Program-made: the position numbers and the translations under genes
Assembly (NCBI RefSeq): GCF_019218885.1
Contig: NZ_JAHUWT010000002.1
Location: 558,001-622,000 of the forward strand
DNA: 64,000 bases
Origin: Bordetella sp. BOR01
Lineage (GTDB): Bacteria > Pseudomonadota > Gammaproteobacteria > Burkholderiales > Burkholderiaceae_B
Direction of reading: 5' to 3'
Shown here: piece by piece, positions 1 to 8,522 of the stretch
Layout: the number at the start of each line of letters is the position of its first letter
How positions within the stretch are numbered: position 1 is the stretch's first letter
The notes under the pieces: model-generated
The model's database searches: none
Told to the model about the DNA's origin: nothing
The model's input: the letters and a program-made list of their open reading frames with translations, nothing else

Positions 1-792
1 CCGGTGATGCTGGGCTTTCCTGTGGGCCTGTCGGTGCACATGGCCAAGATCATCGAATGCGCGTCCCTGTGCTGCCTGCCGGGTGGCCGCGATTCGATCC
101 TGGCCACGCTGGACGATGAGGGTTTCACGCTGGAAAGCATGGCTCCCCAGCGCCGTGCCACACCGATCTCGGTGGCCGCGCACAGTCTTTACGAACAGAA
201 TGACCCCTACGTCATCATCGAACCGGAGGGTCGGGCGGAACTGCATGAGGCGAAGTACGAAGAAGTCGACGAGCGGCGCACGCGCGTCAGCGGAGCGAAG
301 TGGGTAGAGGCGCCCAAACACACGATCAAGATCGAAGGCGCCCGGCGCGTGGGTGAACGGGCGGTGGTGCTTTGCGCGGCCGCCGATCCCCGCTTTATCG
401 AGAAGCGCGAAGAGATCATGCGGGGTATCTCGGTCGTAGTGCGCGACTTGGTATGCGAAGACACCGAGGAAGATTATTCGCTGTACTGGCGTGTCTATGG
501 CGTCGACGGAGCGACGGCCAGGCTGCCCGATACGCCGTTGCCGGCAGAGATATTCCTGCTGATCGAGTGCATTGCGCCCACCGCCGCCCGGGCTTCCGAG
601 GTAATGCGGACGATGAAGCAGTATCTGCTGCATTTCGGCTACGAAGGCCGGCTGTCTACAGGAGGCAACCTGGCCTTTCCGTTCACGCCGCCAGAGGTTT
701 CGGTGGGCACGGCGTATCAGTTCAGCGTCTACCACATCATGGAAACGGATCGGCTCGATGAGCTGTTTCCGGTGACGGTGGAACAGTTGTAG
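1..792 (+). CDS. AtuA-family protein (DUF1446), C-terminal part, 5' truncated by the window edge
   Basis: The reading frame is open from the first base and stops at 790-792. The visible 263 or so residues correspond to the C-terminal part of the AtuA/DUF1446 family, so the true start lies upstream; the GTG/ATG codons at 4-9 are probably internal. Recognisable family stretches are SVAAHSLYEQNDPY, the YEEVDERRTRVSGAKW segment and KIEGARRVGER. AtuA was named from acyclic terpene (citronellol/geraniol) utilisation, but the family is widespread in CoA-dependent catabolic clusters and its reaction is not established. No signal peptide or membrane segment is visible in this part. It probably ends an operon that starts outside the window. 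The family call is good; the substrate is unknown. Confidence 0.8.
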   Translation, partial: PVMLGFPVGLSVHMAKIIECASLCCLPGGRDSILATLDDEGFTLESMAPQRRATPISVAAHSLYEQNDPYVIIEPEGRAELHEAKYEEVDERRTRVSGAKWVEAPKHTIKIEGARRVGERAVVLCAAADPRFIEKREEIMRGISVVVRDLVCEDTEEDYSLYWRVYGVDGATARLPDTPLPAEIFLLIECIAPTAARASEVMRTMKQYLLHFGYEGRLSTGGNLAFPFTPPEVSVGTAYQFSVYHIMETDRLDELFPVTVEQL

Positions 793-886
793 CGCGCCAG
801 CCTGGCGGTATCGCAAGTCAGTCTGTCAGTACATTCCATGGGCCCACGTCCCCGACAGGCTCCACTCAAAAGGGGCAGGAGACAGC

Positions 887-1012
887 ATGAACCAAGACCG
901 CCAGTCCATCCGCAGTGGCATGGGCCGCAGCACGCCTGACCAGATTTTTGTCCAGGGGCACGCGCTGGCTGCGAGGCGTGATTGCCCAGTTGTTCATGGA
1001 GGACCGGTAGCC
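887..1012 (+). pseudogene. Possible decayed remnant of a citrate-synthase-superfamily (citryl-CoA lyase-like) gene
   Basis: A good ribosome site (GGAGACAGC) precedes ATG 887. The first 25 codons read SIRSGMGRSTPDQIFVQGH, which resembles from memory the N-terminus of citryl-CoA lyase-like proteins of the citrate synthase superfamily. After GHAL the frame turns into low-complexity residues. A +1 frame then gives RGVIAQLFMED and a stop at 1007-1009, which could be the end of the same protein after a large internal deletion. Only about 170 bp separate this start from the convergent LysR gene, so an intact enzyme (about 270 aa) cannot fit. It lies directly after the AtuA-like gene, in the same direction. 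The remnant interpretation is inference; it could also be a spurious small frame. Confidence 0.35.
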
Positions 1013-1055
1013 GGCGGTGGCCGCGGCGGACCAGGCGTGACGGGTTCGGAGAGTT

Positions 1056-1967
1056 CTATTCCAACGGCAACAATCCCGGCTTGCTGATCAATATCCCCTT
1101 CACCAAGTCCACCACCGGCAACAGCGTATCCACATTGCTTTCCGCCCGATAGGCCGCGCACAGTTTCAACATCGGCAGTTCGGGCGCCACCACTACCGGC
1201 GCCGACACTTTGCTGTTCTCGTTCGACAGCGTGAAACACTCAGGCAGGATGCTCCACGCATGTCCCGCGTTGATCAACCTCAGGATAATCGCCAGGCTGT
1301 TGCAGATACTCAAGGGCGGCAGGGGATGCTGCGCAGCTTCGAACCACTGGACCATCAAGCTATGCAGCGGGGAATTTACCGGCAGTGTCATCAGCCGCTG
1401 GCCTTCCAGGTCGGCGGCACTCAGCGGCCGGGAATTGCGGCCCCCCTGCGTACGCCCAAACCACGCCATGCGGCAATACGCTAGCGGGTACACGCGTATC
1501 TGCGGATCCAGCGGCGTTTCCGCCATGAAAGCGATATCCAGTTGGCTGGTGTTCAGCAGCTCGGCCAGGGTAGTACTGCGCGTGATGGTGAGTTCTACCC
1601 GCAAGTCCGGATAGATGGTGTCCATTTTCGACAGCAGATCAGGCAAACATCCGATTGCGAAGGTATCGGACGCACCCATTCTTAGTACGCCCCGCAAGGG
1701 GTCGCGGGTGCGGACGCGGCGGTCCATTTCGTTCAGGGTCTTGGTCAGCTGTTCTACGTACTGGTAGAACACCGTGCCTTCGGCGGTGAGCTCGCCCCGG
1801 CCGCCAGACCGGCGCAGCAGCGAATACCCGACGATGGACTCAAGTTCGCGGATGCGCAGGGAAATGGTGGGCTGCGTCACTTTCAGGTGGTCGGCGGCGG
1901 CCTGGAAGCCACGGAAGACCACCACGCAGCGCAGCGCTTCGAGCTGGGCCAGGGTATAGCGTCGCAT
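1056..1967 (-). CDS. LysR-family transcriptional regulator, divergent from the hyuBA operon
   Basis: 303 aa, the usual LysR length. The N-terminal winged helix-turn-helix lies at about residues 5-63 (ALRCVVVFRGFQAAADHLKVTQPTIS, then LESIVGYSLLRR). A periplasmic-binding-protein-like effector domain follows (about 90-295; LRMGASDTFAIG begins it). Its start is 205 bp from hyuB on the opposite strand, and that gap holds a canonical T-N11-A box (2043-2057). It very probably controls the 2173-11251 operon and itself, with the inducer being the substrate or an intermediate of that operon. The effector is unknown. A purine-rich TAGGCAGGAG-like stretch upstream of the ATG supports the start. Confidence 0.9.
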   Translation of the reverse strand: MRRYTLAQLEALRCVVVFRGFQAAADHLKVTQPTISLRIRELESIVGYSLLRRSGGRGELTAEGTVFYQYVEQLTKTLNEMDRRVRTRDPLRGVLRMGASDTFAIGCLPDLLSKMDTIYPDLRVELTITRSTTLAELLNTSQLDIAFMAETPLDPQIRVYPLAYCRMAWFGRTQGGRNSRPLSAADLEGQRLMTLPVNSPLHSLMVQWFEAAQHPLPPLSICNSLAIILRLINAGHAWSILPECFTLSNENSKVSAPVVVAPELPMLKLCAAYRAESNVDTLLPVVDLVKGILISKPGLLPLE

Positions 1968-2042
1968 TGTTGTCTCCTGCTTAGGCCGGCCGTACGCCGA
2001 AGGTAGCTATTCGCCCGGCAAGAGCCTGCCACGCCCATTTTT

Positions 2043-2057
2043 ATAAGGAATTCTTAT
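2043..2057. promoter_or_regulatory. LysR-type operator (T-N11-A box)
   Basis: ATAAG-GAATT-CTTAT is an exact 5-bp inverted repeat with a 5-bp spacer, and it satisfies the T-N11-A rule for LysR recognition sites. It lies between the divergent LysR gene and hyuB, about 116 bp before the hyuB ATG. This is the expected place for an upstream activator site. Binding is inferred. Confidence 0.6.
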
Positions 2058-2078
2058 TTTTTTGCGCCAAAACATTAA

Positions 2079-2106
2079 TTGGATACGGGAATTCTAACTC
2101 TATAGG
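2079..2106 (+). promoter_or_regulatory. Candidate sigma-70 promoter for the hyuBA operon
   Basis: TTGGAT (2079-2084) and TATAGG (2101-2106) are separated by 16 bp, just downstream of the LysR box. The hyuB ribosome site AAGGAG (2162-2167) follows. Matches to consensus are moderate, as expected for an activator-dependent promoter. Confidence 0.35.
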
Positions 2107-2172
2107 ATGAGTTCCAGGACAAAAAGCTGGCCGGCGCCGACGCCAGCGCGGCGCCGCAAGTAAGGAGACAGC

Positions 2173-3912
2173 ATGCCAAGCGCAGCAGCGATCAATCCGG
2201 TTCGCCTGGAACTAGTCAAGAACGCCATCGGATCGGTGGTGGACGAAATGGTGCTCACGGTGGTGCGCATCGCCTATTCGTCGATCATGAAAGACACCAT
2301 GGATATGTCCAGCGCGTTCTGCGACCGCCACGGGCGCTTGATCGCACAAGGGCTCAGCCTGCCGTTGCACCTGGGGTCGATTCCGGACGCCATGGATGCG
2401 GTGCGGGCGGAGTTCGGCAATACGCTGCAACGCGGCGATATTGTCATTACCAACGACCCGTACCAGGGCGGTATGCACTTGCCGGATATTTTCATGTTCA
2501 AGCCGATGTTCGTGGGCGACCATCTGCTGGGTTATGGCGTGCTGGTGGCACACCATAACGACATGGGCGGCCGGGTGCCGGGCTCCAGCGCGGCGGATTC
2601 TACCGAGATATTCCAGGAAGGCTTGCAGATTCCGCTGCTGAAGCTGCATTCGCGGGGAGTCCCGGACCAGACACTGTTGAAGTTGATTGCCCGCAACGTG
2701 CGCGTGCCCGATACGGTGCTGGGCGACCTGCATGCCCAGGAAGCCGCGTGCAGCATTGCCGAGCGGGGCATGCTGGAACTGGCGGAACGTTATGGCGTGG
2801 AAGAGCTGGAACGATGCTTCGATGCGTTGCTGGACTATTCCGAGCGCGAGGCGCGCCGGATTATTACGTCGATCCCGGATGGGTCTTATAGCTATGTCGA
2901 TCATATCGATGATGACGGCATCGATCCGACGCAGCCCGTAAAGATTGCCGTCACGCTGCATGTGAAGGGCGATGAACTGACAGCCGATCTGGCGGACAGT
3001 TCGCCGCAGGTGCGCGGTGCCATCAATTCGACCCTGTCGTTTGCCAAGTCGGCGGTTTATTTCGCGATGCGTTCGATCATGGATTCCGACGCGCCGAATA
3101 ACGCGGGTTTCATCAAGCCCATCCATGTCCTGGCACCCCAGGAATGCATTTTCAATCCGCGCCGGCCTGGCGCTGTGGCGGCGCGCGGGGTTAGCGGGTT
3201 TCGCCTGATCGATGCGATTTTCGGGGCGCTGGCGCAAGCGGTGCCGCGCAAGCCGCGTGCGGCGGGCGAGGGTGGCACTACCAGCTACAGCATAGGAGGT
3301 ATCGATGCCCAGGGCCGGTTCGTGTTGTTTCGCGAAGCCTTGATGGGCGCGTGGGGCGGCGGCTATCGGCGCGAGGGGGTGGATGGCGTTGCGAACCCGG
3401 CGGCCAATATCAGTAATGCGCCGATCGAGATGGTAGAGAACACGGCGCCGGTACGCATAGAGCGCTATGAACTGATTACGGACAGCGGCGGTGCTGGTAC
3501 CTGGCGGGGGGGCCTTGCGATTGAACGCCAGCTACGCTTTCTGGGGCAGCGTGCCACTTTCCAGCTGCGGTCGGACCGGCGCAAGCATCCGCCCTTTGGA
3601 TTGCACGCGGGCCGCGCGGGGGCGGGGTCGAACAATTTGATCGAGTCTGAAGACGGCTGGCGTCAGTTGCCCACGAAGTTCACGATCAGCCTGGCAGGCG
3701 GGCAGCGCTTTCGGCACACCACGGCAGGCGGGGGCGGCTACGGCGACCCGTTTGAACGAAGTCCCGAGGCAGTGCTGCACGATGTGCGCAACGGCAAAGT
3801 GTCGGCCGAGGCCGCCCGGCGTGAATATGGCGTGCAGGTGCTGGACGCGCCCTGGCGCATAGATGAAGCCGTCACCAACGTGCTGCGCCGCTCGGCCCAT
3901 CCAAAGAAATAA
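2173..3912 (+). CDS. hyuB: Hydantoinase B / oxoprolinase-family subunit (HyuB-type)
   Basis: 579 aa, normal for the B subunit of N-methylhydantoinase/5-oxoprolinase/acetone-carboxylase-type enzymes. The family core is clear: NDPYQGGMHLPDI near residues 93-105, HHNDMGGRVPGSS soon after, EIFQEGLQIP, and the glycine-rich C-terminus GGGGYGDPFERSP. With HyuA it forms a cytoplasmic ATP-dependent hydrolase that opens lactam or hydantoin rings, though homologues also act on other carbonyl compounds. It is the first gene of a seven-gene operon; start ATG 2173 has AAGGAGACAGC upstream. HyuA follows 15 bp later. The ring-opening role is family knowledge; the actual substrate is unknown. Confidence 0.9.
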   Translation: MPSAAAINPVRLELVKNAIGSVVDEMVLTVVRIAYSSIMKDTMDMSSAFCDRHGRLIAQGLSLPLHLGSIPDAMDAVRAEFGNTLQRGDIVITNDPYQGGMHLPDIFMFKPMFVGDHLLGYGVLVAHHNDMGGRVPGSSAADSTEIFQEGLQIPLLKLHSRGVPDQTLLKLIARNVRVPDTVLGDLHAQEAACSIAERGMLELAERYGVEELERCFDALLDYSEREARRIITSIPDGSYSYVDHIDDDGIDPTQPVKIAVTLHVKGDELTADLADSSPQVRGAINSTLSFAKSAVYFAMRSIMDSDAPNNAGFIKPIHVLAPQECIFNPRRPGAVAARGVSGFRLIDAIFGALAQAVPRKPRAAGEGGTTSYSIGGIDAQGRFVLFREALMGAWGGGYRREGVDGVANPAANISNAPIEMVENTAPVRIERYELITDSGGAGTWRGGLAIERQLRFLGQRATFQLRSDRRKHPPFGLHAGRAGAGSNNLIESEDGWRQLPTKFTISLAGGQRFRHTTAGGGGYGDPFERSPEAVLHDVRNGKVSAEAARREYGVQVLDAPWRIDEAVTNVLRRSAHPKK

Positions 3913-3927
3913 CCTGGAGAAGACAAG

Positions 3928-6042
3928 ATGAATGCGGTACCGCAATCGCTGCGAGTTGGTGCGGACATTGGAGGAACCTTCACGGACTTGGTGTTTGTTT
4001 GCCCGGACGGGGTGATCCATAAGCGCAAGGTGCCCACCACGCCTGCGGATTATTCGCTTGCCATCACACGGGGAGTTGCCGATTTCTGCGCCGGTAATGG
4101 CTATTCGCCGGCGCGCATCGAAGAAATTGTGCATGCCACGACGGTGGCGACCAATGCCATCCTAGAACGGCGGGGCGCGCGCACGGCCTTGCTGACGACG
4201 GAGGGTTTTCGCGATGTGCTGGAACTGCGCCGAATCCGCATTCCCATGTCGTACGACCTGGATTGGCAAAAACCCACGCCCCTGGTGGAACGGGAATGGC
4301 GGCTGGGAATTGGCGAACGGCTGGACGAGCATGGCAATGTGCTGACTCCGTTGGATATGGAAAGCCTGCGGGATGCCACCGAAAAGCTGCGCCAGGACGG
4401 TATCGAGGCGGTTGCGGTTTGCTTTCTGCATTCATATCGCAATGGCGCGCACGAGAAGGCGGTGGGCGACTATCTGGCCGCGCAGCTGCCGGATCTTTAT
4501 GTTTCGCTGTCGCACGATGTGCTGCCCGAGATCCTGGAGTTCGAGCGCACCAGTACCACCGTGGTGAATGCTTATGTGGCGCCGTTGATCGCCCGCTACT
4601 TGAAGACCCTGCGCAACCGCTGCGATGAGCTGGGCAGCAAGGCGCCGATCCTGGTAATGCAGTCCAACGGCGGCCTGATCAGTGCCACGGTGGCGGGGGC
4701 GAAGCCCGTGACCATCATCGAATCCGGCCCGGCGGCCGGGGTAATTGCCGCGGCCCGACTGGCGCGCGACTGCGGGTATGCCGATGTGATCACGCTGGAC
4801 ATGGGCGGTACCACCACCAAGGCGTCCATCATTGAACAGGGCGAAATCCTGCGCGCCACCGAATACGAGGTCGGATCAGCGGTGTCGATCAGCAGCCGGC
4901 TGATGCGTGGCAACGGGTATGTGCTGCGCATTCCCGTGATCGATATCTCCGAGGTGGGAGCGGGCGGCGGCAGTATTGCCGCTATCGACGCGGGCGGGTC
5001 GTTGCGGGTGGGGCCGCGCAGCGCGGGAGCGATGCCCGGCCCTGCCTGCTACGGGCAGGGGAATGAGTATCCCACGGTCACGGATGCCAACCTGGTGCTG
5101 GGTTACCTGAATGATGATTCGTTGGCTGGCGGCTCGTTGAGCATCCACCGCGGCCTGGCCGAACAGGCCGTGGCGGCATACATTGCCGCCAAGAGCGATC
5201 TGTCTTTGCTGGAAGCCGCCTATGGTGTGCATCTGATTGCCAATTCGAACATGGTACGGGCGATCAAGTCGGTATCCGTGGAGCGCGGCCGGGATCCGGG
5301 CGATTTTGCGCTGATGGTGTTCGGGGGAGCGGGGGCCATCCATGCCGTGGGCGTGGCGCGGGAGCTGGGCATCAAGCGGGTGATCGTGCCACCGGCGCCG
5401 GGTGTGTTCAGCGCCTTCGGCCTGTTGCGCGCCGACGTGGAGCAGCATGCGGCCCGTACCGTACTGACATCCACTGCCAATCCCGAACTGGACAAGGTCA
5501 ATGACATCATCGACGAGATGCATGACGAGCTGACGCGAGTGCTGGTGAAAGAAGGCTATGCCGCCAGCCGAGTCAGCACCGCTTCATTCGCTGATCTGCG
5601 CTATAGAGGGCAATCGTCAGAGATTACCGTGCCGCTGGACGAGTTGCCGCTGACTGCACGCGGGTTGCGCGCCGTGGAGCAGCGTTTCGAGAATGAATTC
5701 GAGAAAACCTATGGCCACCGCTCGCCGCATAAACAGTTCGAACTGGTTACGGTGCGCTTGGTGGCTTCGGTGTCGCGGCATGCGGAACACTCAGGCGGGT
5801 GGGCGGCCGACGCGGGGGGCGACGGCATGGCGCGAGAGCGCATGGCTTACTTCGGATCCCGGCATGGGCATCGCAGCACGCGGGTGCTGCGGCGTGCCGA
5901 GCTGGCGGCCCAGGCCTGGCCGGGCCCGATGATCGTGCAGGAATACGATACCAGCGTGGTGGTGCCGCCCAACTGCAGTGTGTCTTTGGATGTGCACGGC
6001 AATATCGTGATCGAGATTGGCCATGAAGCCATCGATGATTGA
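3928..6042 (+). CDS. hyuA: Hydantoinase A / oxoprolinase-family ATPase subunit (HyuA-type)
   Basis: 704 aa, full length. The actin-like ATPase phosphate motifs are both present: VGADIGGTFTDLVF near residue 11 and LDMGGTTTKASI near residue 289. GGGSIAAIDAGG and the glycine-rich VFGGAGAIHAVGVAREL are further family signatures. It supplies ATP-dependent phosphoryl transfer to the carbonyl substrate in complex with HyuB. A ribosome site (CTGGAGAAGAC) precedes ATG 3928. The 3' end overlaps the next gene, suggesting translational coupling. A second, diverged hyuA is present at 24803-26920, on the other strand and with a different transporter, so the two are probably specialised for different substrates. 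Confidence 0.9.
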   Translation: MNAVPQSLRVGADIGGTFTDLVFVCPDGVIHKRKVPTTPADYSLAITRGVADFCAGNGYSPARIEEIVHATTVATNAILERRGARTALLTTEGFRDVLELRRIRIPMSYDLDWQKPTPLVEREWRLGIGERLDEHGNVLTPLDMESLRDATEKLRQDGIEAVAVCFLHSYRNGAHEKAVGDYLAAQLPDLYVSLSHDVLPEILEFERTSTTVVNAYVAPLIARYLKTLRNRCDELGSKAPILVMQSNGGLISATVAGAKPVTIIESGPAAGVIAAARLARDCGYADVITLDMGGTTTKASIIEQGEILRATEYEVGSAVSISSRLMRGNGYVLRIPVIDISEVGAGGGSIAAIDAGGSLRVGPRSAGAMPGPACYGQGNEYPTVTDANLVLGYLNDDSLAGGSLSIHRGLAEQAVAAYIAAKSDLSLLEAAYGVHLIANSNMVRAIKSVSVERGRDPGDFALMVFGGAGAIHAVGVARELGIKRVIVPPAPGVFSAFGLLRADVEQHAARTVLTSTANPELDKVNDIIDEMHDELTRVLVKEGYAASRVSTASFADLRYRGQSSEITVPLDELPLTARGLRAVEQRFENEFEKTYGHRSPHKQFELVTVRLVASVSRHAEHSGGWAADAGGDGMARERMAYFGSRHGHRSTRVLRRAELAAQAWPGPMIVQEYDTSVVVPPNCSVSLDVHGNIVIEIGHEAIDD

Positions 6043-7411
6043 TCCGGCCGCCGGCCTGACGGCGCTTGCGGACTTCGCGGCAGGCACCAGCGAAGATGCG
6101 CTGCCGCCCCGGGTCCTGCGCCAGGCGCAGGCCTGTGTGCTGTATGGTCTTTCCGTTGGTATTGCCGCGGTGTGTGCACAGGCACCGCGTGCGGCGGCTG
6201 CCGCGTTGGATTGGGAATATGAAGGCAGCAGTGGCGGCGCTACCCGGCTATTGGACGGCCGTCGCTTGCCGGCCGGAGCGGCCGCTTTTGCCAACGGTGT
6301 GCTGATGCATTCGCGGGTGCAGGAAGATGCGCATCCGGCCGGGCACGTGGGGGTGGTGGTAGTGCCGGCCGCCCTGGCGGTGGCAGAGCAGGTGGCAGCC
6401 TCCGGTCCCCGGTTGCTGTGCAGCGTCGTGTCCGGATACGAGACTGCGTTGCGCATCGGCCGTGACCATGCGGCCGATGCCAGCGAGCGAGGGTTTCGCA
6501 CTACCTCTATTTATGGCGGCTTCGGAGCCGCGGCCGCGGCCGCACGCTTGATGCAGTTGCCGGCCGATCGCACCCGGGACGCCCTGGCGATGGCCGCCAG
6601 CGTCGCGTGCGGGCTGCGCGAGTTCGTCAATGCCGGCAGCGAGGAATACCCGCTGCATGCTGGCTATGCGGCGCGCAACGGGATCAGCGCGGCCGCTTGC
6701 GCGCGCGCGGGGACTGGCGCGGCGGCCACCAGCCTGGAGGGTGATGCGGGGTTTTTTCGCAGCTATGGCCAGGCCGATGGCAGCTATGCGCGGCGCCTGG
6801 CCGAAGGGCTGGGCGATGAGTTCGAGTTCCTGCAGGTGACATACAAGCCCTATCCCACCTGCCAGTTCCATCGCAGCGTGGTCGGCAGTGTCCTGACGCT
6901 GCGCCGGCGGGTGCCGCTGGCCCGGTTGCGGCGTATGGCGATTCACATGCACCCATTCGAAGCGGATTTCGTGGGAGTGCGCTATGTGGGGCCGTTCCAC
7001 CAGTTTTCACAGACTTTCATGAGCGCGCCGTTCTGCGCGGCGCTGGCCTGGGTGCATGGCCAGGTCGGCTACCGGGGGATGCACCGCTACGACGACGTGC
7101 GGGTGTTGGGCCTTATCCCCCTTATCGAAGTCGTGTCGGATCCGGCCATCGCCCGGTATCAACCGAAGATCGTTGCCGTGGACGACGCTGGCGTGACGTG
7201 GGAACAAAAAGAGACATCAGGCAGCGATGCCTACCAGATGACCTGGGAGACCGCACAGCAGATGTCCGGTGTGCTGTGCGAGGAAGCCGGCGTGCCGCGG
7301 CCTTTGGCGCAGGCCTTGTTCGAGGCCGTGGACGGGCTGGGCCAGGCGGCCTCGATATCGACACTAGTGACGGCAGCCGCATCGGCCGTGGGCCAGGCGC
7401 GCCGGCATTGA
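6023..7411 (+). CDS. MmgE/PrpD family protein
   Basis: 462 aa from ATG 6023, overlapping hyuA by 20 bp; a TTG at 6017 and an ATG at 6035 are alternative starts. The sequence has the all-alpha first half and characteristic stretches of MmgE/PrpD proteins, such as NGVLMHSRVQEDAHPAGHVG, a GFGAAAAAARLM-type helix, LHAGYAARNGI, and YKPYPTCQFHR. Family members include 2-methylcitrate dehydratase, cis-aconitate decarboxylase and iminodisuccinate epimerase, so the reaction cannot be fixed from sequence. In this operon it probably acts on a hydroxy- or carboxy-acid made by the hydantoinase, before the lyase steps. A distant paralogue is at 13389-14720. Confidence 0.8.
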   Translation: MKPSMIDPAAGLTALADFAAGTSEDALPPRVLRQAQACVLYGLSVGIAAVCAQAPRAAAAALDWEYEGSSGGATRLLDGRRLPAGAAAFANGVLMHSRVQEDAHPAGHVGVVVVPAALAVAEQVAASGPRLLCSVVSGYETALRIGRDHAADASERGFRTTSIYGGFGAAAAAARLMQLPADRTRDALAMAASVACGLREFVNAGSEEYPLHAGYAARNGISAAACARAGTGAAATSLEGDAGFFRSYGQADGSYARRLAEGLGDEFEFLQVTYKPYPTCQFHRSVVGSVLTLRRRVPLARLRRMAIHMHPFEADFVGVRYVGPFHQFSQTFMSAPFCAALAWVHGQVGYRGMHRYDDVRVLGLIPLIEVVSDPAIARYQPKIVAVDDAGVTWEQKETSGSDAYQMTWETAQQMSGVLCEEAGVPRPLAQALFEAVDGLGQAASISTLVTAAASAVGQARRH

Positions 7412-7474
7412 CCGGGCAGGGAAACATTTCAGACCAGGGCTCGATACAGGGCCTGCCATACCAAGGAGACAAAA

Positions 7475-8500
7475 ATGCGCGAAAACACGCTATGTTTCAC
7501 CACGGGCTGGTTCAGATTGTCGACCGGTCCGCATTCAAGACAGGGCTTGCTGGCCACCGCCTCGGCGGTACTGGCATTGGGTGTCGCCATGCCCGTACAT
7601 GCGCAGGACCCGTACCCGGCGCGCGCCATTACTATCATCGTGCCGACTTCACCAGGCGGCAGTACCGATACGGTGATCCGGCAGTTGGCCGAGATTACCA
7701 GCGGAATCCTGAAGCAGCCGTTCGTCATCCTGAATCGTCCTGGGGCCGGCGGCATGATCGGAACGTCGGCTATCGTGCGCGCCGACCCGGACGGCTACAC
7801 CCTGGGCGGTATCTGGAACGCCCCGCTGACCATGACGCCGCACACGCTGAAGGCGCAGTACGCGCCCAGCGACTACGTTGCGGTATCGCTATCCGACTCG
7901 GCGCCGATCGTGCTGTGCACCAAGGCGGATTTTCCGGCCAATAGCGGCAAGGAATTTGTCGAATACGCAAAGCAGAACCCGGACAAGCTGACCTACGGCA
8001 CGGATGGGGTGGGCGCCACCATCCAATTGGCCTCGGAACGCATTTTCACCAAACTGGGTATCAAGCTGCGTTCAGTGCCGTTCGCGGGCGCGGGCCAGAC
8101 GCTGCAGAGCTTTCTCAGCAACCAGATCGATGTTTACGGTGGGTCGATTGCGCCCATCATGCCCTATGTGAAAGACAAAAGCGTCAAATGCCTGATTCTG
8201 AGTTCGGTAAATCGCGTGGCGGCCCTCCCGCAGGCATCCAGCCTGACCGACCTGGGCATTCCTGAAGAGCAGACCCTGCTGTGGCACGGCATCATAGCGC
8301 CCAAGGGCGTGCCCGCCGATCGCCTGAAAATTCTGGAAGATGCTTTTCGCAAGGCGGCGCAAACCCAGGAATTCAAGACCTTCCTGGCCAGCCAGAGCAT
8401 CGATGTCGAGGGTACGTCGGCACAGGAAATGCGCAAGACCATGGACGACGAGTACGCGGCAATGGAGCACGTTGCGAAGGCGCTCGGACTGATCAAGTAA
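7475..8500 (+). CDS. Tripartite tricarboxylate (Bug/TctC) solute receptor
   Basis: 341 aa with an N-terminal export signal (hydrophobic LLATASAVLALGVAMPVHAQ, cleavage probably after the VHAQ region). The mature protein begins with the Bug signature YPARAITIIVPTSPGGSTDTVIRQL. A later NRPGAGGMIGTSAI segment and the ADPDGYTLG loop are also typical. Such periplasmic proteins bind carboxylates or amides for TctAB-type transporters or for signalling. No tctA/tctB genes occur in this window. AAGGAGACAAAA precedes ATG 7475. It lies inside the hyuBA operon, so it probably captures that operon's substrate. Confidence 0.9.
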   Translation: MRENTLCFTTGWFRLSTGPHSRQGLLATASAVLALGVAMPVHAQDPYPARAITIIVPTSPGGSTDTVIRQLAEITSGILKQPFVILNRPGAGGMIGTSAIVRADPDGYTLGGIWNAPLTMTPHTLKAQYAPSDYVAVSLSDSAPIVLCTKADFPANSGKEFVEYAKQNPDKLTYGTDGVGATIQLASERIFTKLGIKLRSVPFAGAGQTLQSFLSNQIDVYGGSIAPIMPYVKDKSVKCLILSSVNRVAALPQASSLTDLGIPEEQTLLWHGIIAPKGVPADRLKILEDAFRKAAQTQEFKTFLASQSIDVEGTSAQEMRKTMDDEYAAMEHVAKALGLIK

Positions 8501-8522
8501 GTTCTCCCGTTGCAAGGATCCG

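Noticed and set aside
2212-3237. 341-codon minus-strand frame opposite hyuB
   Set aside because: Low-complexity, no motifs, fully inside a clear HyuB gene; a shadow frame.
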